Below, one piece after another: positions 29,240-39,458 of a stretch of 64,000 bases of DNA. The DNA comes from Pseudomonas mosselii (GTDB lineage Bacteria > Pseudomonadota > Gammaproteobacteria > Pseudomonadales > Pseudomonadaceae), in assembly GCF_019823065.1 (NCBI RefSeq), contig NZ_CP081966.1:1457501-1521500 (forward strand). Direction: 5' to 3'. The first letter of the stretch is position 1; every line of letters begins with the position of its first letter. A model generated the notes under the pieces. It had not been told where the DNA came from. It saw only the letters and a list, made by a program, of their open reading frames with translations, and searched no databases. The translations under genes were made by a program, and so were the position numbers.

Positions 29240-30840
29240 ACTCGATCTTCCTGCGCATCTATGGCGGCATGCTCGCGGTGCTGGTACTGGTAGCCGTGCT
29301 CGGCGTGCTGAGCCTGCACCTGGTCAACGAGATCCGTGCTGGCCAGCACCGCGAGCGTCTGGCCCAGGGCACCTTCAGCCTGATGGCCGACAACCTGGCG
29401 CAGCAGAACGCAGTGGAGCGCACCCGTTCGCTGGTGATCTGGGAGCGCCTGCTCGGCGTGCCGCTGGACCTGCAGCCGCTGTCGGCGTTCACCCTCGACG
29501 GTGGGCAGCGGGCGCGGCTGTACCGCGACCTGGTGGTGGTGGAGAAGACCGGCCCGCATGCCGCCCGGGTGTTGCGCCGGGTTGGTCACGAGGACCTGCT
29601 GCTGGTGGCCGAGGTCAAGCAGATCAGCGAGCAGTTGGCCCGCGCCACGCTTTACCTGTTGGCCGACGAACTGGTGCGCTATCCGGTGACCGAGCAGCAG
29701 GCGCGCCTGGCGCAGCTGCGCCAGAGCAAGGGCTTCGGCTTCGACATCGCCCTGCAGCGTATCGAGCGCGCCGCCCTGGACGACGACCAGCGCCGCCGGG
29801 TGGAGGAGGGCGACACGGTGATGGCCCTGGGCCGGGACGGAGATTCGATCCGCGTGTTCTCGGGGCTGTCCGGCTCGCCCTGGGTGCTGGAGATCGGCCC
29901 GCTGTACCAGCTCAACCCCTATCCGCCGCAGTTGCTGATCCTGATCGCCTTCCTCGGCCTGTGTCTGATCGGGCTGGTGGTTTACCTGCTGGTGCGTCAG
30001 CTGGAGCGGCGCGTGTCGGGCCTGGAGGTGGCGGCCACGCGCATCGCCCAGGGCAGCCTCGACACCCGCGTGCCGGCCGGGGATGCCGACTCAGTAGGGC
30101 GTCTGGCCGAGGCCTTCAACGGCATGGCCGAACACCTGCAACGTTCCTTGACCATGCAGCGCGAGCTGGTGCGGGCGGTGTCCCACGAATTGCGCACGCC
30201 GGTGGCGCGGCTGCGCTTCGGCCTGGAGATGATCGAGAGCGCCGGCAGTGACGAGGCCCGGGCCAAGCACCTGGCGGGCATGGACGGCGATATCCAGGAC
30301 CTGGACAAGCTGGTCGACGAGATGCTGACTTACGCCCGCCTGGAGCAGGGCGCGCCGGCCCTGCATTTCCAGGTGGTGGACCTGGACGAGCTGCTGGCGC
30401 GGGTGATCGAGGAGCTGGCGCCGCTGCGGGCCGAAGTGCGGGTGGTACGCGGAGTGTGCCACGGGCTCGACGGTAGCGACGCCCGCGTCGAGGCCGAACC
30501 GCGCTACCTGCACCGGGCCTTGCAGAACCTGGTGCGCAATGCCATGCGCCATGCCGAATCGCAAGTGCGCCTGAGCTATCAGATCGGCCAGCAGCGTTGC
30601 CGCATTGATGTGGAGGATGACGGCCCCGGGATTCCCGAAGGGGTGTGGCACCGCATCTTCACCCCGTTCACCCGCCTCGACGATAGCCGTACCCGGGCTT
30701 CGGGCGGGCATGGGCTGGGGCTGTCGATCGTGCGGCGGATCATCTACTGGCACGGCGGCCGTGCCCTGGTCGGGCACAGCGAGCAGCTGGGCGGAGCGTG
30801 TTTCAGCCTGAGCTGGCCGCGTGAGCAGCCGCGCGACTAG
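29236..30840 (+). CDS. Sensor histidine kinase, RstB-like
   Basis: 534 residues: membrane helix at about 5-30, a periplasmic sensor loop to about 230, a second helix at about 233-255, HAMP, then HisKA with the phosphorylated His in AVSHELRTPVARL and a HATPase domain (N box NLVRNAMRHA, G1 DDGPGIP, G2 GHGLGLSI). It is coupled to the response regulator by an ATGA overlap. Its last 4 bp overlap the stop of the convergent phosphopantetheinyl transferase gene. The signal is unknown. Confidence 0.88.
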   Translation: MNSIFLRIYGGMLAVLVLVAVLGVLSLHLVNEIRAGQHRERLAQGTFSLMADNLAQQNAVERTRSLVIWERLLGVPLDLQPLSAFTLDGGQRARLYRDLVVVEKTGPHAARVLRRVGHEDLLLVAEVKQISEQLARATLYLLADELVRYPVTEQQARLAQLRQSKGFGFDIALQRIERAALDDDQRRRVEEGDTVMALGRDGDSIRVFSGLSGSPWVLEIGPLYQLNPYPPQLLILIAFLGLCLIGLVVYLLVRQLERRVSGLEVAATRIAQGSLDTRVPAGDADSVGRLAEAFNGMAEHLQRSLTMQRELVRAVSHELRTPVARLRFGLEMIESAGSDEARAKHLAGMDGDIQDLDKLVDEMLTYARLEQGAPALHFQVVDLDELLARVIEELAPLRAEVRVVRGVCHGLDGSDARVEAEPRYLHRALQNLVRNAMRHAESQVRLSYQIGQQRCRIDVEDDGPGIPEGVWHRIFTPFTRLDDSRTRASGGHGLGLSIVRRIIYWHGGRALVGHSEQLGGACFSLSWPREQPRD

Positions 30841-31538
30841 ACGCTGATCAGGCTGAGCAGATGGCCGTCCTGCAGGCGGAACTGGCCATCGAACTCGACC
30901 CCGTGGTGCCACTCGGCCGACAGGTCGGTGAGCAGGCGCAGGCGGGCATGCCCGTCGGCGGACCAGGCCAGCAGTTCGGCGTGTTCGAAATAGAAGCGCT
31001 GTTTGGTGAGCGGGTAGAGGGTCTTGAACAGACTTTCCTTGAGCGAGAAGGTCAGGGTCACGGCCAGCGCCTGCTGGCTGCGGTCCAAACGCTCCAGTTC
31101 GGCGGGGGTGAGGATTTCCCCGGCCAGGCGTTCGGCGCGCTCTTCGCTGAGCAGGGTTTCCTGGTCCAGGCCCAGGCCACGACAGTGGCCGTCGGCGGCG
31201 ACAACCGCGGCGGCCCAGCCTTGGCCGTGGGTGATCGAGCCACGGATGTCGGCGGGCCAGATCGGTGAGCGGTCCTCGTGGGTGGCCGGTACATAATCGC
31301 GGCCATCCAGGCGTTGCAGTGCCTCGCGGGCGCAGACCCGACCGGCCAGGTACTCGGCCTGGCGCTTGGCCACCGAGCGTTGCAGGCTGGCGGTCTGCTC
31401 GATGCCGGCGCGCTGGAAGTCGTCGGCGGCCAGGCGGGCCGGGTCGAAGGCGCAGCTGACCAGCACCGCGCCGGGGACCGGGCGGGGCAGGGGCCAGTGG
31501 TGCTGGAGCGGGGCGCAGCAGGTGGGGAGTCTGTTCAT
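30837..31538 (-). CDS. pcpS: 4'-phosphopantetheinyl transferase (Sfp/EntD type)
   Basis: 233 residues. It moves the phosphopantetheine arm from CoA to carrier proteins. The family motifs are present: the Mg-binding G-L-D in GLGLDQE and the FSLKESLFKTLYPL helix of EntD-like enzymes, with the SITHG element before them. Pseudomonads usually rely on a single broad transferase (PcpS) for fatty-acid, siderophore and secondary-metabolite carriers, so this may be the essential one. It is convergent with the RstB-like gene, with a 4-bp overlap of stop codons. Confidence 0.88.
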   Translation of the reverse strand: MNRLPTCCAPLQHHWPLPRPVPGAVLVSCAFDPARLAADDFQRAGIEQTASLQRSVAKRQAEYLAGRVCAREALQRLDGRDYVPATHEDRSPIWPADIRGSITHGQGWAAAVVAADGHCRGLGLDQETLLSEERAERLAGEILTPAELERLDRSQQALAVTLTFSLKESLFKTLYPLTKQRFYFEHAELLAWSADGHARLRLLTDLSAEWHHGVEFDGQFRLQDGHLLSLISV

Positions 31539-31586
31539 GGTCGGTATTGTGCCAGTCGCGATAGCTGGCGCAAATCACCGGGACGT

Positions 31587-31656
31587 CATCGCGGGGCAAG
31601 CCCGCTCCCACGAATGGCGTTGTTTTCCGGCGTGGGAGCGGGCTTGCCCCGCGATG
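31587..31656. repeat. REP pair, GCGGGCTTGCC type
   Basis: Two well-preserved REP copies facing each other (CATCGCGGGGCAAGCCCGCT at 31587 and the forward copy ending CCCCGCGATG at 31656). They lie between the phosphopantetheinyl transferase gene and the end of the dienelactone-hydrolase-like gene. Confidence 0.9.
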
Positions 31657-31662
31657 GGCCCT

Positions 31663-32454
31663 TCAGTCAAACGCGCTCTTCAAGAACGCCTGCATATCCT
31701 TCCAAGAGCTCTCGTCAGCCGCCTTGTCATAGCCGATATCCGGTCCGCCATGCTCGCCATGGCTCAACCGATCCGCATCCGGGTTGGTAAACCCATGCTT
31801 GGCCCCTGGAATCCCGACGAACTTGTAGTCGGCCTTGGCCGCATCCATCTCTGCCTTGAACGCCGCCACCTGCTCCGGGGTGACCATGCTGTCGGCCTCG
31901 CCGTGCTCCACCAGGATCTTCGCCCGGATCACCCCGGGCTTGGCCGGCGTCTGGGTCACCAGCGCGCCATGGAAGCTCACCACGCCATCGAGCTTCTCGC
32001 CCCGGCGCGCCGCATCCAGCACCACCTTGCCGCCAAAGCAGTAACCGATGGCCGCCAATTGGTGCTTGTTGGTGTTGGGCTGGATCTTCAATAGCTCAAG
32101 CCCGGCGTCGAAGCGCCGGGCAGCGGCTTTCGGATCCTTCATCGCCGCCGCCATGAACGCCTGGGCGTCGGCCGGGTGCTCGGTGTTCTTGCCGTCGCCA
32201 TACATATCGATGGCCAGGGCGTTGTAGCCCAGCGCCGCGAGGTCGCGGGCGCGGCGTTTGGCGTAGTCGTTCAGCCCCCACCATTCGTGCACCACCACCA
32301 CGCCCGGGCGCTTGCCCTCGAGGGCGTCGTCGTAGGCGTAGTAGCCGATCAGGCGGTTGCCGTCGGCATCCTGGTAGGGAATCTCGCGGGTCTGCACCGC
32401 CGCCTGGGCAAGGCTGGCGCTGCACAACAAGGCCAGGGCAAGCAGGGTACGCAT
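31663..32454 (-). CDS. Dienelactone hydrolase family protein, secreted
   Basis: 263 residues with an N-terminal signal peptide (cleavage likely after AQA, about residue 18). Alpha/beta hydrolase of the dienelactone hydrolase group, with the nucleophile Cys in GYCFGG, Asp in HGEADSM and His in GAKHGFTNP. The predicted periplasmic location means it is probably not a chlorocatechol-pathway enzyme; its true substrate is unknown. It diverges from oprH across about 120 bp that hold the PhoP box, so PhoP might influence it too, but that is only a positional inference. Confidence 0.85.
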   Translation of the reverse strand: MRTLLALALLCSASLAQAAVQTREIPYQDADGNRLIGYYAYDDALEGKRPGVVVVHEWWGLNDYAKRRARDLAALGYNALAIDMYGDGKNTEHPADAQAFMAAAMKDPKAAARRFDAGLELLKIQPNTNKHQLAAIGYCFGGKVVLDAARRGEKLDGVVSFHGALVTQTPAKPGVIRAKILVEHGEADSMVTPEQVAAFKAEMDAAKADYKFVGIPGAKHGFTNPDADRLSHGEHGGPDIGYDKAADESSWKDMQAFLKSAFD

Positions 32455-32476
32455 GGTCGAGCTCCTTGTTCGGTTC

Positions 32477-32515
32477 GTTCAGCCAAGGTTCAGGCCGGGT
32501 TCAGCAGGGGTTCAG
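32477..32515 (+). promoter_or_regulatory. PhoP box upstream of oprH: four phased GTTCAG hexamers
   Basis: GTTCAG occurs at 32477, 32488, 32499 and 32510, exactly 11 bp apart each time. The known Pseudomonas PhoP site is a direct repeat of GTTCAG with 5 bp between copies, that is 11-bp phasing, so this is that box twice over. A possible -10 (TACTCT, 32527) follows 11 bp after the last hexamer, the expected place for PhoP activation. Confidence 0.85.
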
Positions 32516-32577
32516 GGCGCCCTCCCTACTCTAGCCCCCAGACAGCAACAACGCATCCAACCCGGAGTAACTGAACC

Positions 32578-33183
32578 ATGAAAACCCTCAACACCCTGAT
32601 TGCCGCCATGGCGGTTTGCGCAGCCGGCCTCACCAGCGTTGCCCAGGCCGATGACAACTTCGCCAGCCTGACCTACGGTCAGACCAGTGACAAAGTGCGC
32701 AAGTCCGGCCTGCTGCAACGCAACACCGACGGCCTGAACGCCGACGGCATCATCGGCAAGGACAGCACCTGGGGCGCGCGCCTGGGCAAGATCAACGACC
32801 AGGGCCGCTACTACGTGACCTACGACAACGTCTCGGGCGACCACAGCGGCGTCAAGCTGCGCCAGGAGAACCTGCTGGGCAGCTACGACCTGTTCCTGCC
32901 GGTGGGCGATACCACCAAGCTGTTCGGCGGCGGCAGCCTGGGCATGACCAAGCTGACCCAGGATTCGCCGGGCGCCCGCCGCGACACCGACTACGGTTAC
33001 GCCGTCGGCCTGCAGGCCGGTGTGATCCAGGAAGTGACCGACAACACCTCGGTGGAGCTGGGCTACCGTTACCTGCGCAGCAACGCCGCCACCGAGATCG
33101 GCGCCCACGGCGGGCCGAAGGACGGTACCCTGCGCCTGACCAGCAGCGCGCAGACCTACCTGGCGGCTACCTACAAGTTCTGA
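32578..33183 (+). CDS. oprH: Outer membrane protein H1, OprH
   Basis: 201 residues with a signal peptide (cleavage after AQA, about residue 24) and a mature part of alternating hydrophobic strands ending in phenylalanine, as in 8-stranded outer membrane barrels. Matches OprH, which interacts with LPS phosphates and takes the place of divalent cations under low Mg, adding resistance to polymyxins and EDTA. It is the first gene of the oprH-phoP-phoQ operon, under the PhoP box just upstream. Confidence 0.93.
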   Translation: MKTLNTLIAAMAVCAAGLTSVAQADDNFASLTYGQTSDKVRKSGLLQRNTDGLNADGIIGKDSTWGARLGKINDQGRYYVTYDNVSGDHSGVKLRQENLLGSYDLFLPVGDTTKLFGGGSLGMTKLTQDSPGARRDTDYGYAVGLQAGVIQEVTDNTSVELGYRYLRSNAATEIGAHGGPKDGTLRLTSSAQTYLAATYKF

Positions 33184-33195
33184 GGTCGCTGTTAT

Positions 33196-33243
33196 CCTGT
33201 GCAGGCCTTTTCGCGGGTAAACCCGCGAAAAGGCCTGCACAGG
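33196..33243. repeat. Perfect 23-bp inverted repeat between oprH and phoP
   Basis: CCTGTGCAGGCCTTTTCGCG and the following 3 bases are repeated exactly in inverted order with a 2-base loop. It fills most of the 84 bp between the oprH stop and phoP start. There is no T-run after it, so it is not a standard terminator. It may stabilise the oprH message or reduce read-through into phoPQ. Confidence 0.85.
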
Positions 33244-33267
33244 GCATTCCCATAGAAGGAGATCCGC

Positions 33268-33945
33268 ATGAAATTGCTGGTGGTCGAGGACGAGGCGCTG
33301 CTGCGTCATCACCTGTTCACCCGCCTGGGCGAAGGCGGTCACGTGGTGCAGGCGGTGGCCAACGCGGAGGAAGCCTTGTACCAGGCCGAGCAGTACAACC
33401 ACGACCTGGCGGTGATCGACCTGGGCCTGCCGGGCATGAGCGGGCTGGACCTGATCCGCCAACTGCGCAGCCTCGGCCAGACCTTCCCGATCCTCATCCT
33501 CACCGCCCGCGGCAACTGGCAGGACAAGGTCGAAGGCCTGGCCGCCGGCGCCGACGACTATGTGGTCAAACCGTTCCAGTTCGAAGAGCTGGAAGCCCGC
33601 CTGAACGCCTTGCTGCGCCGCTCCAGCGGCTTCACCCAGTCGACCATTGCCGCCGGGCCCTTGGTGCTCGACCTCAACCGCAAGCAGGCGACCCTGGACG
33701 AGCAGCCCTTGGCGCTGACCGCCTACGAATACCGCATCCTCGAGTACCTCATGCGCCATCACCAGCAGGTGGTGGCCAAGGACCGGCTGATGGAGCAGCT
33801 GTACCCGGACGACGAGGAGCGCGACCCGAACGTCATCGAGGTGCTGGTCGGCCGCCTGCGCCGCAAACTCGAGGGCGACAACGGCTTCAAGCCGATCGAC
33901 ACCGTGCGTGGCCTGGGCTACCTGTTCACTGAGCGCTGCCGATGA
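33268..33945 (+). CDS. phoP: Response regulator PhoP
   Basis: 225-residue OmpR-family regulator: receiver with VEDE acidic pocket, phospho-acceptor Asp in LAVIDLGLPGMSG, LTAR and KPFQF, then a winged helix ending RGLGYLFTER. Its place after oprH and before a PhoQ-type kinase identifies it as PhoP, which controls responses to low Mg and cationic peptides. Shine-Dalgarno AAGGAG precedes the ATG. The stop overlaps the phoQ start by ATGA. Confidence 0.93.
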   Translation: MKLLVVEDEALLRHHLFTRLGEGGHVVQAVANAEEALYQAEQYNHDLAVIDLGLPGMSGLDLIRQLRSLGQTFPILILTARGNWQDKVEGLAAGADDYVVKPFQFEELEARLNALLRRSSGFTQSTIAAGPLVLDLNRKQATLDEQPLALTAYEYRILEYLMRHHQQVVAKDRLMEQLYPDDEERDPNVIEVLVGRLRRKLEGDNGFKPIDTVRGLGYLFTERCR

Positions 33946-35282
33946 TTCGTTCGCTGCGGGTGCGCCTGATGCTGGCGGCGGCCTTGCTGGCGCTGCTGTT
34001 CATGCTGGCGCTGCTGCCGGCATTGCAGAAGGCCTTCAGCCTGGCGTTGCAGGAATCGATCGAGCAGCGCCTGGCCTCGGACGTGACCACCCTGATCTCG
34101 GCCGCGCGCATCGAGCGCGGCCAGTTGCAGATGCCGGCACTGCTGCCTGACGAGCGCTACAACCTGCCCTACACCGGCCTGCTCGGCTATATCTTCGACC
34201 GCCAGGGCACGCTGGTGTGGCAGTCGCGGGCCACCCGCAACCGCAATATCAACTACCACCCCCGCTATGACGGGCGCGGCAACGAGTTCGCCCGCATTCA
34301 CCAGGACGACGGCGACGAATTCTTCGTCTATGACGTCGAGGTCAAGCTGCTCGGCGGCAAGAGCGCGGCGTTCAGCATCGTCGCCCTGCAGCCGGTACGC
34401 GAATACCAGGACACCCTCAATGGCCTGCGCGAGAAACTCTATCTGGGCTTCGGCGCGGCGCTGCTGGCGCTGATGGTGCTGCTCTGGGCTGGCCTGACCT
34501 GGGGCCTGCGTTCATTGCGCCGGCTCAGCTCCGAGCTGGACGATGTGGAGAGCGGAGCGCGGGATGGCCTCAGCCGCGAGCACCCACGCGAGCTGCTGCG
34601 CCTGACCGGTTCGCTCAACCGCCTGCTGCGCAGCGAGCGCGAGCAGCGCCAGCGCTACCGCGACTCGCTCGACGACCTGGCCCACAGCCTCAAGACCCCG
34701 CTGGCGGTGCTGCAGGGCGTTGGCGAGAGCATGGAGCAGGGCGACCGCGAACAGGCGCGGGTGTTGCAAAGCCAGATCGAGCGCATGAGCCAGCAGATCG
34801 ACTACCAGTTGCAGCGCGCCAGTCTGCGCAAGAGCGGCCTGGTGAAGTACCAGGTCGAGCTCAAACCATTGCTCGACAGCCTGTGCAGCACTTTGGCCAA
34901 GGTCTATCGCGACAAGCGCGTCGAGGTCAGTCTCGACATCCCGGCCCTGGCGCGGGTACCGATGGAGCAGGGCGCCTTGCTTGAGCTCTTGGGTAACTTG
35001 CTGGAAAACGCCTACCGGTTGTGCCTGGGGCAGGTGCGGGTGAGCCTGCGTCAGTCGCCGGGGCTGCTGGAGCTGTGCGTCGAGGACGACGGGCCGGGCG
35101 TGCCACCGGATCAACGCGAGCGGATTCTCGAGCGCGGCGAGCGGCTGGACCGCCAGCACCCGGGGCAGGGGATCGGGCTGGCGGTGGTCAAGGACATCAT
35201 CGACAGCTATGACGCCGAGCTGAGTCTGGGCGATTCGGCGTTGGGCGGGGCTGCGTTCCGCATCGCTTTCCGGCTCGATTGA
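33942..35282 (+). CDS. phoQ: Sensor kinase PhoQ
   Basis: 446 residues: N-terminal membrane helix, a periplasmic domain of about 140 residues (about 30-168) rich in acidic residues that would bind divalent cations, a second helix, then HisKA with the His in DLAHSLKTPLAVLQG, the PhoQ-type form rather than HELRTP, and an ATPase domain with NLLENAYR and DDGPGVP. It phosphorylates PhoP when Mg is low. Translational coupling to phoP through ATGA. Confidence 0.92.
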   Translation: MIRSLRVRLMLAAALLALLFMLALLPALQKAFSLALQESIEQRLASDVTTLISAARIERGQLQMPALLPDERYNLPYTGLLGYIFDRQGTLVWQSRATRNRNINYHPRYDGRGNEFARIHQDDGDEFFVYDVEVKLLGGKSAAFSIVALQPVREYQDTLNGLREKLYLGFGAALLALMVLLWAGLTWGLRSLRRLSSELDDVESGARDGLSREHPRELLRLTGSLNRLLRSEREQRQRYRDSLDDLAHSLKTPLAVLQGVGESMEQGDREQARVLQSQIERMSQQIDYQLQRASLRKSGLVKYQVELKPLLDSLCSTLAKVYRDKRVEVSLDIPALARVPMEQGALLELLGNLLENAYRLCLGQVRVSLRQSPGLLELCVEDDGPGVPPDQRERILERGERLDRQHPGQGIGLAVVKDIIDSYDAELSLGDSALGGAAFRIAFRLD

Positions 35283-35311
35283 TTCTGCCTTTCCAGTGCA
35301 GGGGGCGGTGC

Positions 35312-35393
35312 GTGGGAGCGGGCTAGCCCCGCGATACCGGTGAAGCCGGTGCCATCCGGCGCGGTCCTGATCGCGGGGCAAGCCCGCTCCCAC
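35312..35393. repeat. REP pair, GCGGGCTTGCC type
   Basis: Forward copy GTGGGAGCGGGCTAGCCCCG at 35312 and inverted copy ending GCCCGCTCCCAC at 35393, just after phoQ. The remaining 300 bp up to dctA hold its control region. Confidence 0.88.
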
Positions 35394-35419
35394 CGGGAAG
35401 TCCCACTGGATAACTCCGA

Positions 35420-35471
35420 GGCGGATTCCCGCCAACCTACCCTGTACGATTTCCGCCATCGGGCGGAAATC
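35420..35471 (+). promoter_or_regulatory. Probable DctD upstream activating sites for dctA
   Basis: A perfect inverted repeat GATTTCCGCC-ATCG-GGCGGAAATC (35448-35471) and an imperfect one GGCGG-ATTC-CCGCC (35420-35433) lie about 85-135 bp upstream of the sigma-54 promoter. This is where NtrC-family activators bind. Assignment to DctD is by analogy with other dctA genes. Confidence 0.55.
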
Positions 35472-35524
35472 CGCCATTTCCTACCGGCTTTTGCGCCCCG
35501 TCCCGGGGCATTCACACCCTGTAA

Positions 35525-37024
<1,500 letters not shown>

Positions 37025-37040
37025 TCGACGTGTGAAATGC

Positions 37041-37068
37041 AAAAAGGCGACCTTCGGGTCGCTTTTTT
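37041..37068 (+). terminator. dctA terminator
   Basis: AAAAAGGCGACC-TTCG-GGTCGCTTTTTT: a short strong stem with a TTCG tetraloop and a T-run, 17 bp after the dctA stop. Confidence 0.9.
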
Positions 37069-37131
37069 GTGCCAACTGGCAGAATGCCCGGGATAGTACG
37101 CCTACCCCTGTGGGGGCGTTCGGCCCGGCAT

Positions 37132-37626
37132 CTACTCGACCCGGGTCTCGCCGCTGTACACCAGGATCCCCCGACACCGCCGGCACAGGTACCTGCGCCC
37201 CTGGCGCACCAGCTTGTGCCGCTGGGCGGTGAACGGAAAGTCGCTCTCCGGGCACGGACAGCGGTAGATGTAGCGCGTCGCCACCCGCCGCTGCACTTCA
37301 TAGTTGTGGCAACGGTTCGGCGGCAGCTCGTACACCCCGCGCATGATCAACTGCCACTCCTCGCCATGGGCCTGGATGCGGTCACCGAACAGCTGGTGGG
37401 CCACCAGATGGGCGACCTCGTGGGCCACGGTCTGGCGCAGGAAGTCTTCCTGGTTCTCGCGGTACAGCTGCAGGTTGAAGCGAAGCAGGTTCTCGTGCAG
37501 GTGGGCGACACCGGCTTTCTGGCCGCGCAGCTTGAAACTGACCTGCGGGCGCGGAAAAGGGCGTTTGAAGAAGGTTTCGGCTTGCTGGTAACAGGTTTCG
37601 ACGCGTTGTCTGAGCAGCTCGGGCAT
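37132..37626 (-). CDS. SprT-like zinc metalloprotein
   Basis: 164 residues with HEVAHLVAH (HExxH plus a third His) near 70-78 and a C-terminal zinc ribbon with paired cysteines (CPCPESD and CRRC). This is the SprT family, related to the Spartan DNA-protein crosslink proteases, though bacterial SprT has little direct functional data. ATG 37626 follows GGAGAA and is preferred over one nine codons upstream. Convergent with dctA. Confidence 0.85.
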   Translation of the reverse strand: MPELLRQRVETCYQQAETFFKRPFPRPQVSFKLRGQKAGVAHLHENLLRFNLQLYRENQEDFLRQTVAHEVAHLVAHQLFGDRIQAHGEEWQLIMRGVYELPPNRCHNYEVQRRVATRYIYRCPCPESDFPFTAQRHKLVRQGRRYLCRRCRGILVYSGETRVE

Positions 37627-37766
37627 GGCGGGATGGTTCTCCTGACCGGGCATTATGCCGCAGGCACGGGCCGGTTGCCGAGCCGCCGGTCAGGCATATG
37701 AAACGAAGCCGCCTTGCGGCGGCCTCGGGTGATGCCCCAGTGCTGGTTGGATCTGATAGGTATGCG

Positions 37767-38366
37767 TCAGTTGGTGTAGACGGGCCCCACGCCCAGTCCC
37801 CAGATGATCACGGTCGCGGCCATGATCGCCACCAGTACCACCAGGCCCACCGCCAGCACCGAGCTGGAGAACAGGAAGCCTTCATCCGACGGTATGTTCA
37901 TGAACGTCGGCAAGCCGACATACAACAGGTACACGGTGTAGCAGATGGCCGCCGTGCCGATCAGCATGCCCAGCCACAAGTGCGGGTACAGCGCCGCGAG
38001 TCCGCCGATGAACAGCGGGGTGGCGGTGTAGGTGGCGAAGGCGATGCACTGCGCCATGCTCGGGTTGGCGTCGTAGGTGCGCGCCATCCAGTGGATGAAG
38101 GCGCCCATCACCGCGACCCCGGCGAGCATCGCCAGGTACGACATGATGCTCATCCACAGCGCGCTTTCCATGGTCAGCATCACCGCCGGCCGTTCGCCGA
38201 TCACCCAGCCGACCTGGGTGGTGCCGATGAACGCCGAGACGGCGGGGATCGCCGCCAGGATCAGGGTATGCGTCAGGTACATGTGGCTGATGCTTTCTTC
38301 CTCGCCACGGATCTCCCGCCACTCCTGGTCAGGGTGGGTGAACAGCCCAACAACGTGATGAATCAT
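37767..38366 (-). CDS. YIP1 family inner membrane protein
   Basis: 199 residues with about five membrane segments from residue 30 on, preceded by a short soluble part ending in HPDQEW. It matches the YIP1 family pattern, in which function in bacteria is unknown. The ATG at 38366 is preceded by AGGAGTGA. A longer open frame upstream overlaps the ttcA promoter and is not credible. Divergent from ttcA. Confidence 0.75.
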   Translation of the reverse strand: MIHHVVGLFTHPDQEWREIRGEEESISHMYLTHTLILAAIPAVSAFIGTTQVGWVIGERPAVMLTMESALWMSIMSYLAMLAGVAVMGAFIHWMARTYDANPSMAQCIAFATYTATPLFIGGLAALYPHLWLGMLIGTAAICYTVYLLYVGLPTFMNIPSDEGFLFSSSVLAVGLVVLVAIMAATVIIWGLGVGPVYTN

Positions 38367-38629
38367 ACGGGTCACTCCTATCGTCGTTGCCAAACGCCCC
38401 CCGGATGGAGCGCCTATGGCCCGAGGCCAGGACACCAAGTGCTGCGCCAATGTGGCCTTATGTCGCAGTATAGGAAGCCGTTCCCCGCATAAAACCGCGT
38501 TTTTAGAGCAAATCGCGCTGTCAGGCGCGGTGCTGATTCCCTTGAAGTCTTTATCGGATTCACCTACTGCACCGTGCGGTTTGTGCGTAAAATAGCCGGC
38601 TTTTGTCACACCTCGCGGATCCAAGCGCT

Positions 38630-39454
38630 ATGGGCACCCTCTCGGTCAACCAGAACAAACTGCAAAAACGCCTGCGTCGTCTCGCCGGCGAAGCCATCAC
38701 CGACTACAACATGATCGAGGATGGCGACAAGGTCATGGTCTGCCTGTCCGGCGGCAAGGACAGCTACACCATGCTCGACGTTCTGTTGCACCTGCAGAAG
38801 GTGGCGCCGATCAAGTTCGACATCGTTGCGGTGAACATGGACCAGAAGCAGCCGGGCTTTCCCGAGCACGTGCTGCCGGCCTACCTCAAGGAACTGGGCG
38901 TCGAGTACCACATCGTCGAGAAGGATACCTACTCGGTGGTCAAGGAGCTGGTGCCCGAGGGCAAAACCACCTGCTCGCTGTGCTCGCGCCTGCGTCGCGG
39001 CACCCTGTACACCTTCGCCGACGAGATCGGCGCGACCAAGATGGCCCTGGGTCACCACCGCGACGACATCGTCGAGACCTTCTTCCTCAACATGTTCTTC
39101 AACGGCGCGCTCAAGGGCATGCCGCCGAAGCTGCGCGCCGACGACGGCCGCAACGTGGTGATCCGCCCGCTGGCCTACTGCAGCGAGAAGGACATCCAGG
39201 CCTATTCGGACATGAAGGAATTCCCGATCATCCCATGCAACCTGTGCGGCTCGCAGGAAAACCTGCAGCGCCAGGTGGTCAAGGACATGCTGGTGGAGTG
39301 GGAGCGCAAGCACCCGGGCCGTACCGAGAGCATCTTCCGCGCCTTGCAGAACGTTGCGCCGTCGCAGCTGGCCGACCGCAACCTGTTCGACTTCACCAGC
39401 CTGAAGATCGACGAAAGCGCCACCCCGCGTTTCCTCGACGTGCTGAACATTTGA
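38630..39454 (+). CDS. ttcA: tRNA 2-thiocytidine biosynthesis protein TtcA
   Basis: 274-residue PP-loop ATPase that thiolates C32 in certain tRNAs. The PP-loop SGGKDS is at 40-45, and the Fe-S/catalytic cysteines are C115 and C118 (CSLC) and C203 and C206 (CNLC). All expected residues are present. The Tag-like gene follows 4 bp later on the same strand, so they form an operon. Confidence 0.95.
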   Translation: MGTLSVNQNKLQKRLRRLAGEAITDYNMIEDGDKVMVCLSGGKDSYTMLDVLLHLQKVAPIKFDIVAVNMDQKQPGFPEHVLPAYLKELGVEYHIVEKDTYSVVKELVPEGKTTCSLCSRLRRGTLYTFADEIGATKMALGHHRDDIVETFFLNMFFNGALKGMPPKLRADDGRNVVIRPLAYCSEKDIQAYSDMKEFPIIPCNLCGSQENLQRQVVKDMLVEWERKHPGRTESIFRALQNVAPSQLADRNLFDFTSLKIDESATPRFLDVLNI

Positions 39455-39458
39455 GCCC

